Below are positions 9,402 through 18,611 of a DNA stretch of 64,000 nucleotides, piece by piece. Source of the stretch: Streptomyces sp. NBC_00464 (GTDB lineage: Bacteria; Actinomycetota; Actinomycetes; Streptomycetales; Streptomycetaceae); contig NZ_CP107899.1 in assembly GCF_036013915.1 (NCBI RefSeq), positions 8,274,001 through 8,338,000 of the forward strand, given 5' to 3'. The position numbers were made by a program, and so were the translations under genes. Position 1 is the first letter of the stretch; every line of letters begins with the position of its first letter. The notes beneath the pieces are model-generated. The model searched no databases, was not told where the DNA came from, and saw nothing but the letters and a program-made list of their open reading frames with translations.

Positions 9402-10874
9402 TCAACGGCTGTTCGCGGGTGCCTCGTTCGAGGTGGTGACCGCAGCCGGCTCGGGGGAACGCTGCGGCGCTGCGGAGCCTTCCGCTGCCGGCTCGGACCT
9501 GCTCAGCCATAGGCCGGTGAACACGGCGGTGGCCAAGATGATGGTGCCGGCGGCGAGGAAGGCGCTGTTGAGGCCGGTCTCGAAGGAGGTGCCGCCGGAT
9601 TGGCGGGCGCGGACGATGGCTCCGAGTACCGCGACGCCGAGCACCGCGCCGATCTGCCGGGTGGTGCTGCTGATGCCTGACGCGAGGCCGCCTTCCTGCG
9701 GGCTGACCGCTTGCATGGCGGCGCCTGTCAGTGGGGACAGGGTCAGGGCGAAGCCGATGCCGGCGAGTGCCAGCCGCCACCACACGTTCCCGTACCCGGT
9801 GTCGGCGTGCACCGTGCCGAGCGCCAGCAGTCCCAGTCCGGCCAGGGCCAGGCCGGTGGTCACCACGATGCGGAAGCCGTACCGGGCGGCGAGGCGGCCC
9901 GCGTACGGGCTGACGATCACCATGGCGAGGGACACCGGCAGGGCCTGCAGGCCGGCGCGCAGGATCGAGCTGCCCTGGACGTACACGAAGAACTGGGAGA
10001 AGAAGAACGACGAGCCCATGAGCGCGAACCCCACCACGACCATGGCGGTGTTGGACACGGTGAACAGGCGCTGGCGGAACAGCCGCAGCGGCAGCATCGG
10101 TGCGGAGCGACGCGCTTCGACGGCGAGGAAGGCGGCGAGGAGGATCACCCCCGCGGTGAAGCTGCCCAGGATGACCGGCGCCGTCCAGCCGCGGGCACCA
10201 CCCTCGATCAGCCCGTAGGTCAGCGCCCCCACCGCCAGAACGGACAGCACCGTCCCCGGGACGTCGATCGCCGGGGCACCCGGATTGCAGGTCTCCTCAA
10301 GGCTGCGCGCACCGACCACCAGCAGGACCACGCCGATGGGCAGATTGACCAGGAAGATGGCGGGCCAGCCGAAGACATCCGTCAGCACGCCGCCGGCCAC
10401 GGGGCCCACGGCCAGACCCAGTCCGCTGAACCCGGCCCACAGCCCGATCGCCTTGATCCGTTCCTGCGGCACGGGACAGGCGGCGACGAGCAGGGCCAGC
10501 GAGGCGGGACTCAGCGCCGCGGCCCCGACGCCCTGCAGCACCCTGCCGGCGACCAGCCAGCCGACCGAGGGGGCGAGGCTGCACATCACCGACGCGACGG
10601 TGAACACCGCCACGCCGGTCAGGTACACCCGCTTGCGGCCGAACCGGTCGGCGAAGACACCGCCGGACAGCAACAGCATGGCGACCAGCAGCACATACGC
10701 GTCAACGATCCACTGCAGACCGGTCAGCTGCGTGTGCAGCCGGTCCTGCATATCGGGCAGCGCCGCCCCGACGATCGAGTTGTCGAGCAGGACCATGAAC
10801 TGGCCCAGGCAGGTCACCGTGAGCAACACGGCCCGGCTCGGTCCACTGCCTACGGGAGCAAGTGATGCGGCCAA
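9402..10874 (-). CDS. DHA2-family MFS multidrug exporter
   Basis: A 14-helix drug:proton antiporter of the EmrB/QacA type, 490 residues if started at the TTG at 10874, which has GGAGAGG seven bases upstream; an in-frame GTG at 10919 would add 15 residues without a ribosome site. LLDNSIVGAALP in helix 1 is the DHA2 motif D1, DRFGRKRVYLTG is motif A, and the RVLQGVGAAALSPASLAL segment is motif B. It is divergent from a TetR regulator and shares operators with it, the standard plan for an efflux pump induced by its own substrate. The substrate is unknown. Confidence 0.88.
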   Translation of the reverse strand: MAASLAPVGSGPSRAVLLTVTCLGQFMVLLDNSIVGAALPDMQDRLHTQLTGLQWIVDAYVLLVAMLLLSGGVFADRFGRKRVYLTGVAVFTVASVMCSLAPSVGWLVAGRVLQGVGAAALSPASLALLVAACPVPQERIKAIGLWAGFSGLGLAVGPVAGGVLTDVFGWPAIFLVNLPIGVVLLVVGARSLEETCNPGAPAIDVPGTVLSVLAVGALTYGLIEGGARGWTAPVILGSFTAGVILLAAFLAVEARRSAPMLPLRLFRQRLFTVSNTAMVVVGFALMGSSFFFSQFFVYVQGSSILRAGLQALPVSLAMVIVSPYAGRLAARYGFRIVVTTGLALAGLGLLALGTVHADTGYGNVWWRLALAGIGFALTLSPLTGAAMQAVSPQEGGLASGISSTTRQIGAVLGVAVLGAIVRARQSGGTSFETGLNSAFLAAGTIILATAVFTGLWLSRSEPAAEGSAAPQRSPEPAAVTTSNEAPANSR

Positions 10875-10938
10875 GGGGATTCCTCTCCATCGTCGATGGC
10901 GCCTCTCCACGGCCGACAACGTCAGCTACTTGGCGCAC

Positions 10939-11010
10939 TAACGCAGTCAGCGACTGCATTAAGCGACCATACAGAGGATCGCCCCACAAACGCAAGTAGT
11001 GACTGCGTTA
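10939..11010. promoter_or_regulatory. Twin TetR operators between exporter and regulator genes
   Basis: The first site, TAACGCAGTC-AGC-GACTGCATTA (10939-10961), is a nearly perfect 23-base palindrome. A weaker copy with the same right half, GACTGCGTTA, occupies 10988-11010. Each sits near one of the two divergent starts, so one TetR-type dimer per site could repress both genes. The assignment is inferred from position and repetition. Confidence 0.7.
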
Positions 11011-11020
11011 AGCTGGGGCC

Positions 11021-11587
11021 ATGAACGAAGGACAGCGAGCCCGACGGCCCGGCGGACGCAGCGCCCGTATCGGCGCGGACGTGCACCAGGCCGTCACCGA
11101 CCTGATCAATGAGCGCGGCTACGGCAACTTCACCGTCGGAGAGGTCGCAGCCCGCGCAGGCGTGGCCGACAGCAGCATCTACCGCCGGTGGGGCAACCTG
11201 GAAAACCTGCTCACCGACGTGGCGCTCACCCGCCTCAACACACAGTCGCCGATGCCCGACACCGGGAGTCTCGCCGGCGACCTGCGCACCTACGCGCACC
11301 AAGTGGCCCGCGAGATCACCGGACCCGACGGCCTGTTGCTGGTGCGGCTGGCCGTCGCGCTGTCGAGTACGGGTCAGCAGGGGCTGCAGGCGCGTGACGC
11401 CTTCCGCGCCGAACGCACCCGGCAACTTCAGTCCATGCTCGATCGTGCCCGCGAACGCGGCGAGCACGCACCCGACGCGCTCGATGTGCTGGACCACATC
11501 ATGGCCCCGATGTATATCCGCGTCCTCTTCGGTATGGTCCCGCTCACCCCGGGCTACATCGACGGGTTGGTCGACCGAATGCTGTGA
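11021..11587 (+). CDS. TetR/AcrR family transcriptional repressor
   Basis: A 188-residue regulator. Residues about 15-60 form the TetR helix-turn-helix (NFTVGEVAARAGVADSSIYR followed by RWGNLENLL), and the rest is an all-helical ligand and dimer domain resembling the TetR_C_11 type. It probably represses the divergent exporter until a toxic compound is bound. The two palindromes in the 100-base intergenic region are the likely binding sites. The start ATG follows a GGGG tract and is close to the second operator, implying autoregulation. Confidence 0.9.
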   Translation: MNEGQRARRPGGRSARIGADVHQAVTDLINERGYGNFTVGEVAARAGVADSSIYRRWGNLENLLTDVALTRLNTQSPMPDTGSLAGDLRTYAHQVAREITGPDGLLLVRLAVALSSTGQQGLQARDAFRAERTRQLQSMLDRARERGEHAPDALDVLDHIMAPMYIRVLFGMVPLTPGYIDGLVDRML

Positions 11588-11765
11588 CCTCGCCCCGGTC
11601 CCCGGGATCAGCGCTCGGACGCGGTACCACGGCACCGTGAGGTGTTCGCCGGCGCGCGCCGGCCCGCTCGGCCCCGGCCCTTGGCCGGCTTACGCGGCCT
11701 GGCTGAATCCGTCGGAGGGCAGGCCGTTGCTGCGGATCGGGTGAAGCAGACGCCTGGTACGCGTT

Positions 11766-11875
11766 TTAGGCGTCGAGTTCTTCGGCGAGCTCGGGTGGAG
11801 TATTCGTCGAAGCGGCGGATGTGTTCGGTCAGTGGCCCGCATCTGCGGGCTTGTTGCGAGAGGATGGGGTGGTGA
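11766..11875 (-). mobile_element. Tail of a Tn3-family transposase (remnant)
   Basis: The minus strand reads LTEHIRRFDEYST, the conserved C-terminal segment of Tn3-family transposases, and after a one-base shift PELAEELDA and a TAA stop at 11768-11766. Everything upstream in the transposase gene is missing. Related tails or bodies occur at 19268-19440 and 47080-47876. Confidence 0.6.
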
Positions 11876-12561
11876 TCCGCCACGACCCCGAGATGCAGGA
11901 CTTGTTCCGCCGCTATTGCGCCCCCGCGCGGCGCTACCTGAAGCTTGGCGGAGCGGTACTGCATATGCCGCGTGAGAAGTACGAGCCGTTTGTTCATGCC
12001 CTCGCCGCTGACGCGAAGGCTGTTTCCGACGTCGAGCTCACCATCCTTCTCGAAGGCAGCTGGCGAGAGCGGCGCACCGCGGCGTGGCTCGCCGCCGTCT
12101 CGCGCCGTGACCACTTCCGTGAGCGTCTGGGAGCCCTGCTGCTGGAGAGTGAGGTTTGCTGCGCGGGCGGGGACTACTGCGTGGCGCTGGCGAGTTTCGG
12201 CACCGCACGGGACGCCGACCTGCTCGCCGCCTACCTGGATCGCTACCTTCGTCGGCCCGACCTGGCCTATGACCAGCCGACGGCCATGGGCGCCCTGGCG
12301 CACACCGACTCCGTGCTGCACGGCGACCGGGCCGGCCGCTTCCTCAAGGAGGGCGGCCTGTGGCGGCAGTGGTTCCAGGACGCGCGCCACATGCACGGCG
12401 ATTCCGGCATCTCCGCCTACCTGGGCGGCATCCGCCTCGCCTGCGCCGTCGTCGACGAATGCGCCTGCATGCGTGAGGCCAGTTCCGGGTTGCGGTGCAG
12501 TGCTCGGAATAGGGCGAGTGGCTCATGCGGCACATCTGGAGGCATCCATGGCGGTACTTGA
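11872..12561 (+). CDS. DUF6000 family protein
   Basis: A protein of about 229 residues from a GTG start (11869 or 11872, both in frame) behind GAGAGGATGG. It matches the Streptomyces DUF6000 pattern: APARRYLKLGGAVLHMPREK, then LLEGSWRERRTAAWL, then YDQPTAMGALAHTDSVLH. The function of the family is unknown. The last 30 or so residues after CAVVDECACM do not look like the family and overlap the start of the next gene, so the natural end may have been lost to a frameshift or recombination. Its first codons abut the Tn3 remnant. Confidence 0.65.
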   Translation: MIRHDPEMQDLFRRYCAPARRYLKLGGAVLHMPREKYEPFVHALAADAKAVSDVELTILLEGSWRERRTAAWLAAVSRRDHFRERLGALLLESEVCCAGGDYCVALASFGTARDADLLAAYLDRYLRRPDLAYDQPTAMGALAHTDSVLHGDRAGRFLKEGGLWRQWFQDARHMHGDSGISAYLGGIRLACAVVDECACMREASSGLRCSARNRASGSCGTSGGIHGGT

Positions 12562-12847
12562 TCTGCCCGGGCGGCGGTGGGCGATGCGCATCCTGTGGGA
12601 ACTGAGCCAAGCGCCCGCCGGCTTCCGCGAGTTGCAGCGCCGATGCGAGCGTATGTCCTCCAGCGTGCTGACCACACGGCTCGACGAGCTGACCGGCGCC
12701 CGGCTGCTCACCTTGCACGAAGACGGCTACCACCTCACTCAGCTCGGGCAGGATCTCGTCGAGGTGCTGAGTCCGCTGGACGCCTGGAGCCGACGATGGG
12801 CAAGAGAGTCGGACACCGGCACGGCGGGCTTTTCCGGGCTGAAATGA
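12548..12847 (+). CDS. HxlR-family winged-helix regulator
   Basis: A 99-residue DNA-binding protein with ATG preceded by GGAGG at seven bases. The core matches HxlR regulators: RWAMRILWELSQAPAGFREL, then SSSVLTTRLDELTGARLL and the wing DGYHLTQLGQDL. Family members sense thiol, aldehyde or quinone stress, often through a cysteine; here the only candidate is the Cys in LQRRCERM. It overlaps the previous gene by 14 bases. No obvious target gene is adjacent, since the next 400 bases are empty. Confidence 0.82.
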   Translation: MAVLDLPGRRWAMRILWELSQAPAGFRELQRRCERMSSSVLTTRLDELTGARLLTLHEDGYHLTQLGQDLVEVLSPLDAWSRRWARESDTGTAGFSGLK

Positions 12848-13243
12848 TCACTGCGCGGCTGGTGTGATCACGGCATCGACGACGTCCTGGATGGGCCCCG
12901 GATCCCGAACTGGAGCAGAGACACCACCCGCCACGAAGGGCGACGCATCTCATGGATCCGCCGGCCCGGACTCTACGTCGTCGTGGTCGAAGGCCTCGGT
13001 ACGAGGCCGAACTCGCCATAGCCGACAGCCCGGTCATGCTCTGCCCCGTGCCTGGTGCGCCGGCTGTGAGGGCCGAATACGTGTACCACTCCCGGCGCGT
13101 CACGGTGCAGAACCGTGCTGTAGGACACGCGGGGTTTGGTACGAGCCGCACCTCACGATCTGCACCGCCGAGCCCGGGGACCGAACCGGCGACCGCGAGC
13201 GAGGCGGACGGCCGTTCATGTGCCCCAGGGCGACCTCACGTGC
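12848..13243. other. Non-coding gap
   Basis: Nothing with protein-like composition is found on either strand between the HxlR gene and the end of the convergent rhamnosidase gene. Confidence 0.4.
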
Positions 13244-16200
13244 CTATTGCACGGTGAAGCGGTGGCTCCCCGAACCGACCCGGTACACCGCGCAGCCGTC
13301 CTCCTTGCGTACGAGCGTCGCACGCGTGTGGCTGACGGATTCCGGCGCGTCCGTGGGAACCCACACCTCGGCGGTCGTGTTGGGAGGCGTGGTGCACCTC
13401 AGGTCGATGCCGCCGGGCCGCTGCTCCCAGTCGGTGGAGACGGGGCCGTAGACCGAAGCGAACGTGGCGCGGGCGGACGTGACGTCGCCGCCCGGGCGAG
13501 GACGGATGACGATCTCACGGAAGCCCGGGCGCCCCGCCGAGATTCCGGCGATGTTCGTGTACATCCACTCGCCGACCGAGCCGTAGGCGTAGTGGTTGAA
13601 GGAGTTCATGTCCGGGGTCTGGAAACTGCCGTCCGGCTGGATGGAGTCCCAGCGTTCCCACATGGTGGTGGAGCCCTTGTCGATCTGGTAGCCCCAGCTG
13701 GGGAAGGAGCGTTGCTGGAGCAGGCGGTAGGCGACGTCGGTGTGCCCGGTCGCGGTGAGCACGGGCAGTAGACGGGGCGTTCCGAGGAAGCCCGTAGACA
13801 GATGCCAGTCCTTGGCCTCGATCAGCTCGATCAGCCGGTCGGCAGCTGCATCCCGCAGTGCATCGGGCAGCAGGCCCATCGACAGGGAGAGGACATACGC
13901 CGTCTGTGTATCGCCCTTGATCCTTCCTTCGGCGGCGACGTAGGCGGTCTGGAATGCCTTGCGTATGCGCCCGAAGAGGCCGAGGAAGGGCGCGGGGTCC
14001 TCATCCAGTTCTGCGGCTGTCCGGGCCGCGAGGTCGGCACTGTGGGCGAAGTAGGCGGTGGCGATGACATCTTTCGGCGTCTCGTCGGAGACATTCAGCC
14101 AGTCGCCATATCCGCCGGCCGGCCGCAGGAGGCCGTCGCTGTTCTTCTCCAGGTACTTCAGCCACGCCTGGATGGATGGCCAGGCATCCTTCAAGACCTG
14201 CCGGTCCCCGTATGCCTGGTACAGAGCCCAGGGGACCGTGACGCCCGCGTCGCCCCAGCCGGCGGCGCCGTTCCCGACGTTCCCGACGAGGGGCGCCACA
14301 TCCGTGAAAGCACCCTCGGAGGTCTGCGCGTCCCGCAGGTCCACCAGCCACTTGGAGAGGAATCGGGCCGACTCCATCGTGTACGCGGCCGTCGGTGCGA
14401 AGACGTTGATGTCACCCGTCCACCCCAGACGCTCGTCGCGCGCCGGCGTGTCGGTCGGGATGGAGAGGAAGTTGCCTCGCTGTCCCCAAGTGATGTTGCT
14501 GTGGAGCTTGTTGAGCATCGGGACGTTGGTCTCGAACTCGAAGGTGAACGGGGCGGACGTATGCATGACGCGACCGGTCACGGCGTTGGCCGGGGGAGTG
14601 CCGGGCAGACCGGTCACCTCGACGTAGCGGAACCCGTGGAAGGTGAACCGCGGCTCGTACGTCTCCGCGCCGCCGCCCTTGAGGATGTAGGAGTCGGTTG
14701 CTGCGGCGCTGCGCAGATTCGCCGTGTAGAGGGTGCCGTCCGGATTGAGGACCTCGGCGTGCCGCAGACGCACGGTCGTTCCCGCCTCGCCCGCGACGCG
14801 CAGCCGCACCGAGCCGACCATGTTCTGGCCGAGGTCGAAGACGAAGACGCCCGGCGAGGGCTCGGTCACCTTCGTCGCGGGGAGTTCCTCGGCCACGCGG
14901 ACCGGACCGTCCACCTGCGCGACGATCGGACCGGGAGCGGCGTCGCCCGCGCCGCGGACCTCGGACCAGGCCCGGTCGTCGAAGCCGGGTGAGGTCCAGC
15001 CGGCGGTCTCCTTGCGCGCGTCGTACGTTTCGCCGCTGAGCAGGTCAGCGGAGACGATCGGCCCGGACGCGGCCCGCCAGTCCGTGCCCGAGGCGATGCG
15101 CTGACTCGTTCCGTCGGTGAAGTCGACCTCCAACTGAGCCAACAGCGCCGGGCGTTCGCCGTACTGGTGCGGCCCGAACATGCCGACGTTGCCGGCGTAC
15201 CAGCCCGGCGCCACGTATGCGCCGATGGCATTCGAGCCGGGCTGCAGGAGCGTGGTGACGTCGTACGTCTGGTACTGGACGCGCTCGCGATAGTCGGTCC
15301 AGCCGGGAGCCAGCTGATCTCGCCCCACGCGGCGACCGTTGAGATGGGCCTCGTACAGGCCGAGAGCCGTGGCGTACAGACGCGCTCGTGACACCTTCTT
15401 GCGCGGCAGCGTGAACTCGTGCCGCAACTGGTTGGCTGCGAAAGCCCCCGGAACGATCTTGCCCCATGGCCCGGCTCCCCAGGCGGCGGCCTCCTTGGCT
15501 GCCGGCCAGCCGCTGTCGTCGAAGTCGGGTCCGCGCCAGTTCTCGGCCGGCTCCTTGTCCGTCGACTTCCAGGACGCGTCGGTGACGATGCTCTGTTCTC
15601 CGGATGCCGTGTGGAGGCTGAGAGCGGCGATCAGGCCGGCCGCCCCCTCGCTCGCATTGGCCGCTGACACCGCGACGACGTTCTTCCCAGGAGTCAGCTG
15701 TGCGAGGACGTCCACGACTGCCGGATGGCGCCAGCCCTCGTGGTCGGTCGCCAGATCGGTGTGCGCGACCTCGGTGCCGTTCACGGAGATGGCGTACACG
15801 TTGTCCGCACTGATGGCGAGGGCTGCCGCGGTGAGCCCGTCCGGGACGTCGATGGTGCGGCGGAACCGCCGGGTGCCCGCCGGGGCGCTGTTGGCCGGAT
15901 CACCCTCGGGGAACCAGATCCAGGCACTGCTCTCGAGCGATGGCGCGTCCGTGAGGGCCGGGGGAGCGGAGACCCATTCCGCGGACCACTGCGCGGGGTC
16001 CATGAGGCCGGTTTCCCACCACGAGGGCGTGCTCCAGCCGGACTCGCCGCCGGCCGTGTCCCACACCCGAACGGACCAGAAGTACCGTGTTCGCGGCTTG
16101 AGTTGAGGGCCCGCGTAGGCGACGAGGACCGATTCCCCAGATGTGACCCTGCCGCTGTCCCAGATGTCCGGGTGTGCCAGGTCCGACGCGGTGGAGGCGA

Positions 16201-16456
16201 CGCGGACCTGATAGGCGCTCTGCTGCACGTTCGGCTCGTCCGAGGCGATCGGCCAGCTCAGCCGAGGGTGTTGCGCGTCGAGGCCCAGAGGGTGCTGGAC
16301 GTACTCCACGGTCGGCGTGGTGACACGCGGTGCGCGGCGCTGCGTACGCGGCGCAGTACGTGTCGGCGCCGGTGCGGCCATGGCTGGTGCGACTCCGGCT
16401 GCTACGGCGCCCACCGTGGCAGCCGCGCTCGCCAGGATGTTCCTCCTGCTGATCAC
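13244..16456 (-). CDS. Secreted alpha-L-rhamnosidase (GH78), Tat substrate
   Basis: A 1,070-residue enzyme. The N-terminus is a twin-arginine signal (ISRRNILASAAATVGAVAAG) cut near AMA. The accessory beta domains follow (VEYVQHPLGLDAQHPRLSW is the usual GH78 opening), and the catalytic (alpha/alpha)6 barrel contains TDTPARDERLGWTGD around residues 668-682, which carries the acidic residues expected of the family. A short C-terminal beta domain closes it. It hydrolyses terminal alpha-L-rhamnose from plant or microbial glycans outside the cell. The gene stands alone; a LacI-type palindrome 22 bases upstream suggests sugar induction by an unlinked regulator. Confidence 0.92.
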   Translation of the reverse strand: MISRRNILASAAATVGAVAAGVAPAMAAPAPTRTAPRTQRRAPRVTTPTVEYVQHPLGLDAQHPRLSWPIASDEPNVQQSAYQVRVASTASDLAHPDIWDSGRVTSGESVLVAYAGPQLKPRTRYFWSVRVWDTAGGESGWSTPSWWETGLMDPAQWSAEWVSAPPALTDAPSLESSAWIWFPEGDPANSAPAGTRRFRRTIDVPDGLTAAALAISADNVYAISVNGTEVAHTDLATDHEGWRHPAVVDVLAQLTPGKNVVAVSAANASEGAAGLIAALSLHTASGEQSIVTDASWKSTDKEPAENWRGPDFDDSGWPAAKEAAAWGAGPWGKIVPGAFAANQLRHEFTLPRKKVSRARLYATALGLYEAHLNGRRVGRDQLAPGWTDYRERVQYQTYDVTTLLQPGSNAIGAYVAPGWYAGNVGMFGPHQYGERPALLAQLEVDFTDGTSQRIASGTDWRAASGPIVSADLLSGETYDARKETAGWTSPGFDDRAWSEVRGAGDAAPGPIVAQVDGPVRVAEELPATKVTEPSPGVFVFDLGQNMVGSVRLRVAGEAGTTVRLRHAEVLNPDGTLYTANLRSAAATDSYILKGGGAETYEPRFTFHGFRYVEVTGLPGTPPANAVTGRVMHTSAPFTFEFETNVPMLNKLHSNITWGQRGNFLSIPTDTPARDERLGWTGDINVFAPTAAYTMESARFLSKWLVDLRDAQTSEGAFTDVAPLVGNVGNGAAGWGDAGVTVPWALYQAYGDRQVLKDAWPSIQAWLKYLEKNSDGLLRPAGGYGDWLNVSDETPKDVIATAYFAHSADLAARTAAELDEDPAPFLGLFGRIRKAFQTAYVAAEGRIKGDTQTAYVLSLSMGLLPDALRDAAADRLIELIEAKDWHLSTGFLGTPRLLPVLTATGHTDVAYRLLQQRSFPSWGYQIDKGSTTMWERWDSIQPDGSFQTPDMNSFNHYAYGSVGEWMYTNIAGISAGRPGFREIVIRPRPGGDVTSARATFASVYGPVSTDWEQRPGGIDLRCTTPPNTTAEVWVPTDAPESVSHTRATLVRKEDGCAVYRVGSGSHRFTVQ

Positions 16457-16477
16457 TTCGGCCCCTCACATAGAGTG

Positions 16478-16491
16478 GTGAATCGATTCAC
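16478..16491. promoter_or_regulatory. LacI-family operator upstream of the rhamnosidase
   Basis: GTGAATCGATTCAC is a perfect 14-base palindrome 22 bases before the rhamnosidase start. The TGAATCGATTCA core is typical of LacI/GalR operators and resembles the site at 62588-62601. The cognate repressor is not next to the gene. Confidence 0.65.
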
Positions 16492-17043
16492 GGAGCGACG
16501 TAGCCGAACGTAGGGGCGGCCAAGGGAAGGGTCAATGGGTGTGTGGGGATTTTCTTGACGGAAGGTCGCAGAGCTTTTGCGACCCGACGTTCAGTCACCC
16601 TTGAGTAGCGCGGTCGATTGAACGGTTTCAATCAAGTCCGCGTGGGATCGACCGGTGCAACGCACTCGCAGCTCACCGGGGCGCCGGGTTTGGCGACAGC
16701 AGAGCGAGCTCGGCCGATGCCGGCTTCCCGCGCCACACGCTCCAGGCGGCTCCGGTAGTCCTCCGGCCATGCTTGATCACCTGGTGGCATGTTGTCCTTG
16801 CCTTGCATGTACCCGACGGATCCGACGATCCGATCTCGCGTGATGTCGGCGTGCCGCTGGGTTTCGGGTATCCCGCGTCCCAGGATGTGGTGCGGTGTCA
16901 CCTCCTGGCGTCCCGCCGGCCACCACGGGACGTGACCGATCCCGTTGTTTCGACCGCCTCCGGATACGCCTGGGGTTTCTCGTGGCCGGCCAGCGTCCGG
17001 TGGATGCCGGACAGGTCGGGCCCCACCCCGTGCGACGGGTTGA
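16492..17043. other. Gap with one doubtful small reading frame
   Basis: The only frame with some protein character is on the minus strand, 16901-16632 (89 codons, containing GDQAWPEDYRSRLERVAREA). I do not recognise it and see no ribosome site, so it may be a fragment of an older gene. Confidence 0.3.
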
Positions 17044-17400
17044 TCAGTCCTGCGCCACGTTCGCCGCGGTCACGTTCTCGATCACGCGGCCGAGTTTGGT
17101 CTTGGCCCGGGTCAGGTCCTGGATGCGTGCGGCGATGCGGTCGCGTTCGATGATGAGCTGGTCAAGCATGGCGGGGGTCGCAACGCCGGTGCTCACGCAC
17201 GGCAGGAGTTCGACGACGGTACGGCTGGAGAGGCCGGCCGCGAAGAGGTCCTGGATGAGCTGGACCCGCTCCAGGGCTTCGTCGGGATAGTCACGCTGAC
17301 CACCGGGCGTCCGCGCCGATTCCAGGAGCCGCTGTTCCTCGTAGTAGCGCAGGGCCCGCACGCTGACCCCTGACCGCCTGGCGAGCTGTCCGATGCGCAT
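17044..17400 (-). CDS. MerR-family transcriptional regulator
   Basis: A 118-residue regulator from the ATG at 17400, the start that begins the MerR helix-turn-helix directly (MRIGQLARRSGVSVRALRYY); an in-frame ATG nine codons upstream lies next to the operator. The coiled dimer helix at the C-terminus (LIIERDRIAARIQDL) contains no cysteine cluster, so a metal ligand is unlikely; an organic or redox signal is more plausible. It is divergent from an NADPH oxidoreductase, and identical dyads lie in front of both genes. Confidence 0.88.
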   Translation of the reverse strand: MRIGQLARRSGVSVRALRYYEEQRLLESARTPGGQRDYPDEALERVQLIQDLFAAGLSSRTVVELLPCVSTGVATPAMLDQLIIERDRIAARIQDLTRAKTKLGRVIENVTAANVAQD

Positions 17401-17427
17401 GGCGCAGATCACTCCCTTCCCGCTCAT

Positions 17428-17447
17428 ACCTCACGTTGACGTCAGGT
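17428..17447. promoter_or_regulatory. MerR operator, copy 1 (autoregulatory)
   Basis: ACCTCACGTTGACGTCAGGT is a 20-base imperfect palindrome immediately upstream of the MerR gene. It matches the site at 17624-17643 except for one central base. Confidence 0.7.
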
Positions 17448-17619
17448 TCAGGTTAGCAATACCGCTTCGGGGGCAGCCCTGGGGGCCGATCGAACCGTTG
17501 CCGGCACCGAGATCGATCACGTGACCCCTCGCAGTGGCGCAGGCTCCCGCGCTCACCCCCGCTGGCTCGGCGACCTCACCCATCGGCGCCTGTTCTCCTC
17601 CGGCCGCGGCAGTCGCGGC

Positions 17620-17651
17620 TTGCACCTCACGTCAACGTCAGGTTCTAGAGT
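17620..17651 (+). promoter_or_regulatory. MerR operator copy 2 inside the oxidoreductase promoter
   Basis: ACCTCACGTCAACGTCAGGT (17624-17643) lies between a -35-like TTGCAC (17620-17625) and a -10-like TAGAGT (17646-17651). The 19-20 base spacing is the overlong spacer characteristic of MerR-activated promoters. Confidence 0.7.
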
Positions 17652-17705
17652 GAAGAGCGTCGGATGAACACGTCATTCCGTCCCGTCAAAGTAAGGCAGG
17701 CCACT

Positions 17706-18611
17706 ATGCGCGCAGCCCGGTTCCACGAATACGGCGGAGCGGAGAGCCTGGTGGTCGAGCAGGCCCCCGACCCCCACCCCGGAGTTGGTGAAATCCGTGT
17801 CCGCGTCGCAGCGGCCAGCGTCAATCCCATCGACTGGAAGCTACGCGCCGGCGCTCTGCACCAGCTGATTCCCCTGGAGCTGCCCGCCATTCCCGGGCGC
17901 GACGCCGCCGGTGTGGTCGACGAGATCGGTGACGGGGTGCAGGGGGTGAGCATCGGCGACCGTGTCTTCGGACTGGGCGGTGTCACCGGGGCGACCGCAG
18001 AGCTGCTCATTCTCTCGGCCTGGGCGCACACCCCCGCCAAGTGGAGCGACGAGCAGGCCGCTGGTGCCGGTCTCGCGTCAGTGACCGCGATGGGCGGACT
18101 GAACGCGCTGGGCTCCCTCGCGGGGCGCACCCTTCTCGTCGAGGGCGCCGCCGGAGGCGTGGGCAGCGCGGCGGTCGAGATCGCGGTAGCACAAGGCGCC
18201 ACCGTGATCGGGACAGCCAGTGAACGCAACCACGAGTTCCTCACCGCACTCGGCGCCCTTCCCACCACCTACGGCCCCGGCCTCGGACAACGCCTCACCA
18301 CCCTCGCTCCGCACGGCGTCGACATCGTGCTCGACACCGCGGCCTCCGGCTCCCTGGACGACCTCGTCGCGATCACAGGTGACCCGAAGCGCGTCGCGAC
18401 GGTCGCCGACCACGCGGGTGGGCAGCGCCTGGGCACGCATGTGGTCAACGCGGAGAACGATTCCACTCTTCTGTCCGCGGCGGCGGAACTGGGCCGGCAA
18501 GGCCGCTACACATCCCGTATCGAACAGACCTACCCCCTGGAGCGGATTGCCGACGCCCACGCGCACTCCGAGCGCGGACGCACCCGAGGAAAGATCGTGA
18601 TCTGCATCTGA
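17706..18611 (+). CDS. NADPH:quinone oxidoreductase-like MDR enzyme
   Basis: A 301-residue enzyme of the medium-chain dehydrogenase/reductase family. The usual opening MRAARFHEYGGAESLVVEQ starts at the ATG at 17706; another in-frame ATG at 17664 lies only a few bases from the predicted transcription start. PGRDAAGVVDEIGDGV is the catalytic-domain signature, and LLVEGAAGGVGSAAVEIA is the nucleotide-binding motif. The structural-zinc cysteines are absent, as in quinone reductases. It probably reduces quinones or enals with NADPH under control of the divergent MerR protein. Confidence 0.85.
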   Translation: MRAARFHEYGGAESLVVEQAPDPHPGVGEIRVRVAAASVNPIDWKLRAGALHQLIPLELPAIPGRDAAGVVDEIGDGVQGVSIGDRVFGLGGVTGATAELLILSAWAHTPAKWSDEQAAGAGLASVTAMGGLNALGSLAGRTLLVEGAAGGVGSAAVEIAVAQGATVIGTASERNHEFLTALGALPTTYGPGLGQRLTTLAPHGVDIVLDTAASGSLDDLVAITGDPKRVATVADHAGGQRLGTHVVNAENDSTLLSAAAELGRQGRYTSRIEQTYPLERIADAHAHSERGRTRGKIVICI

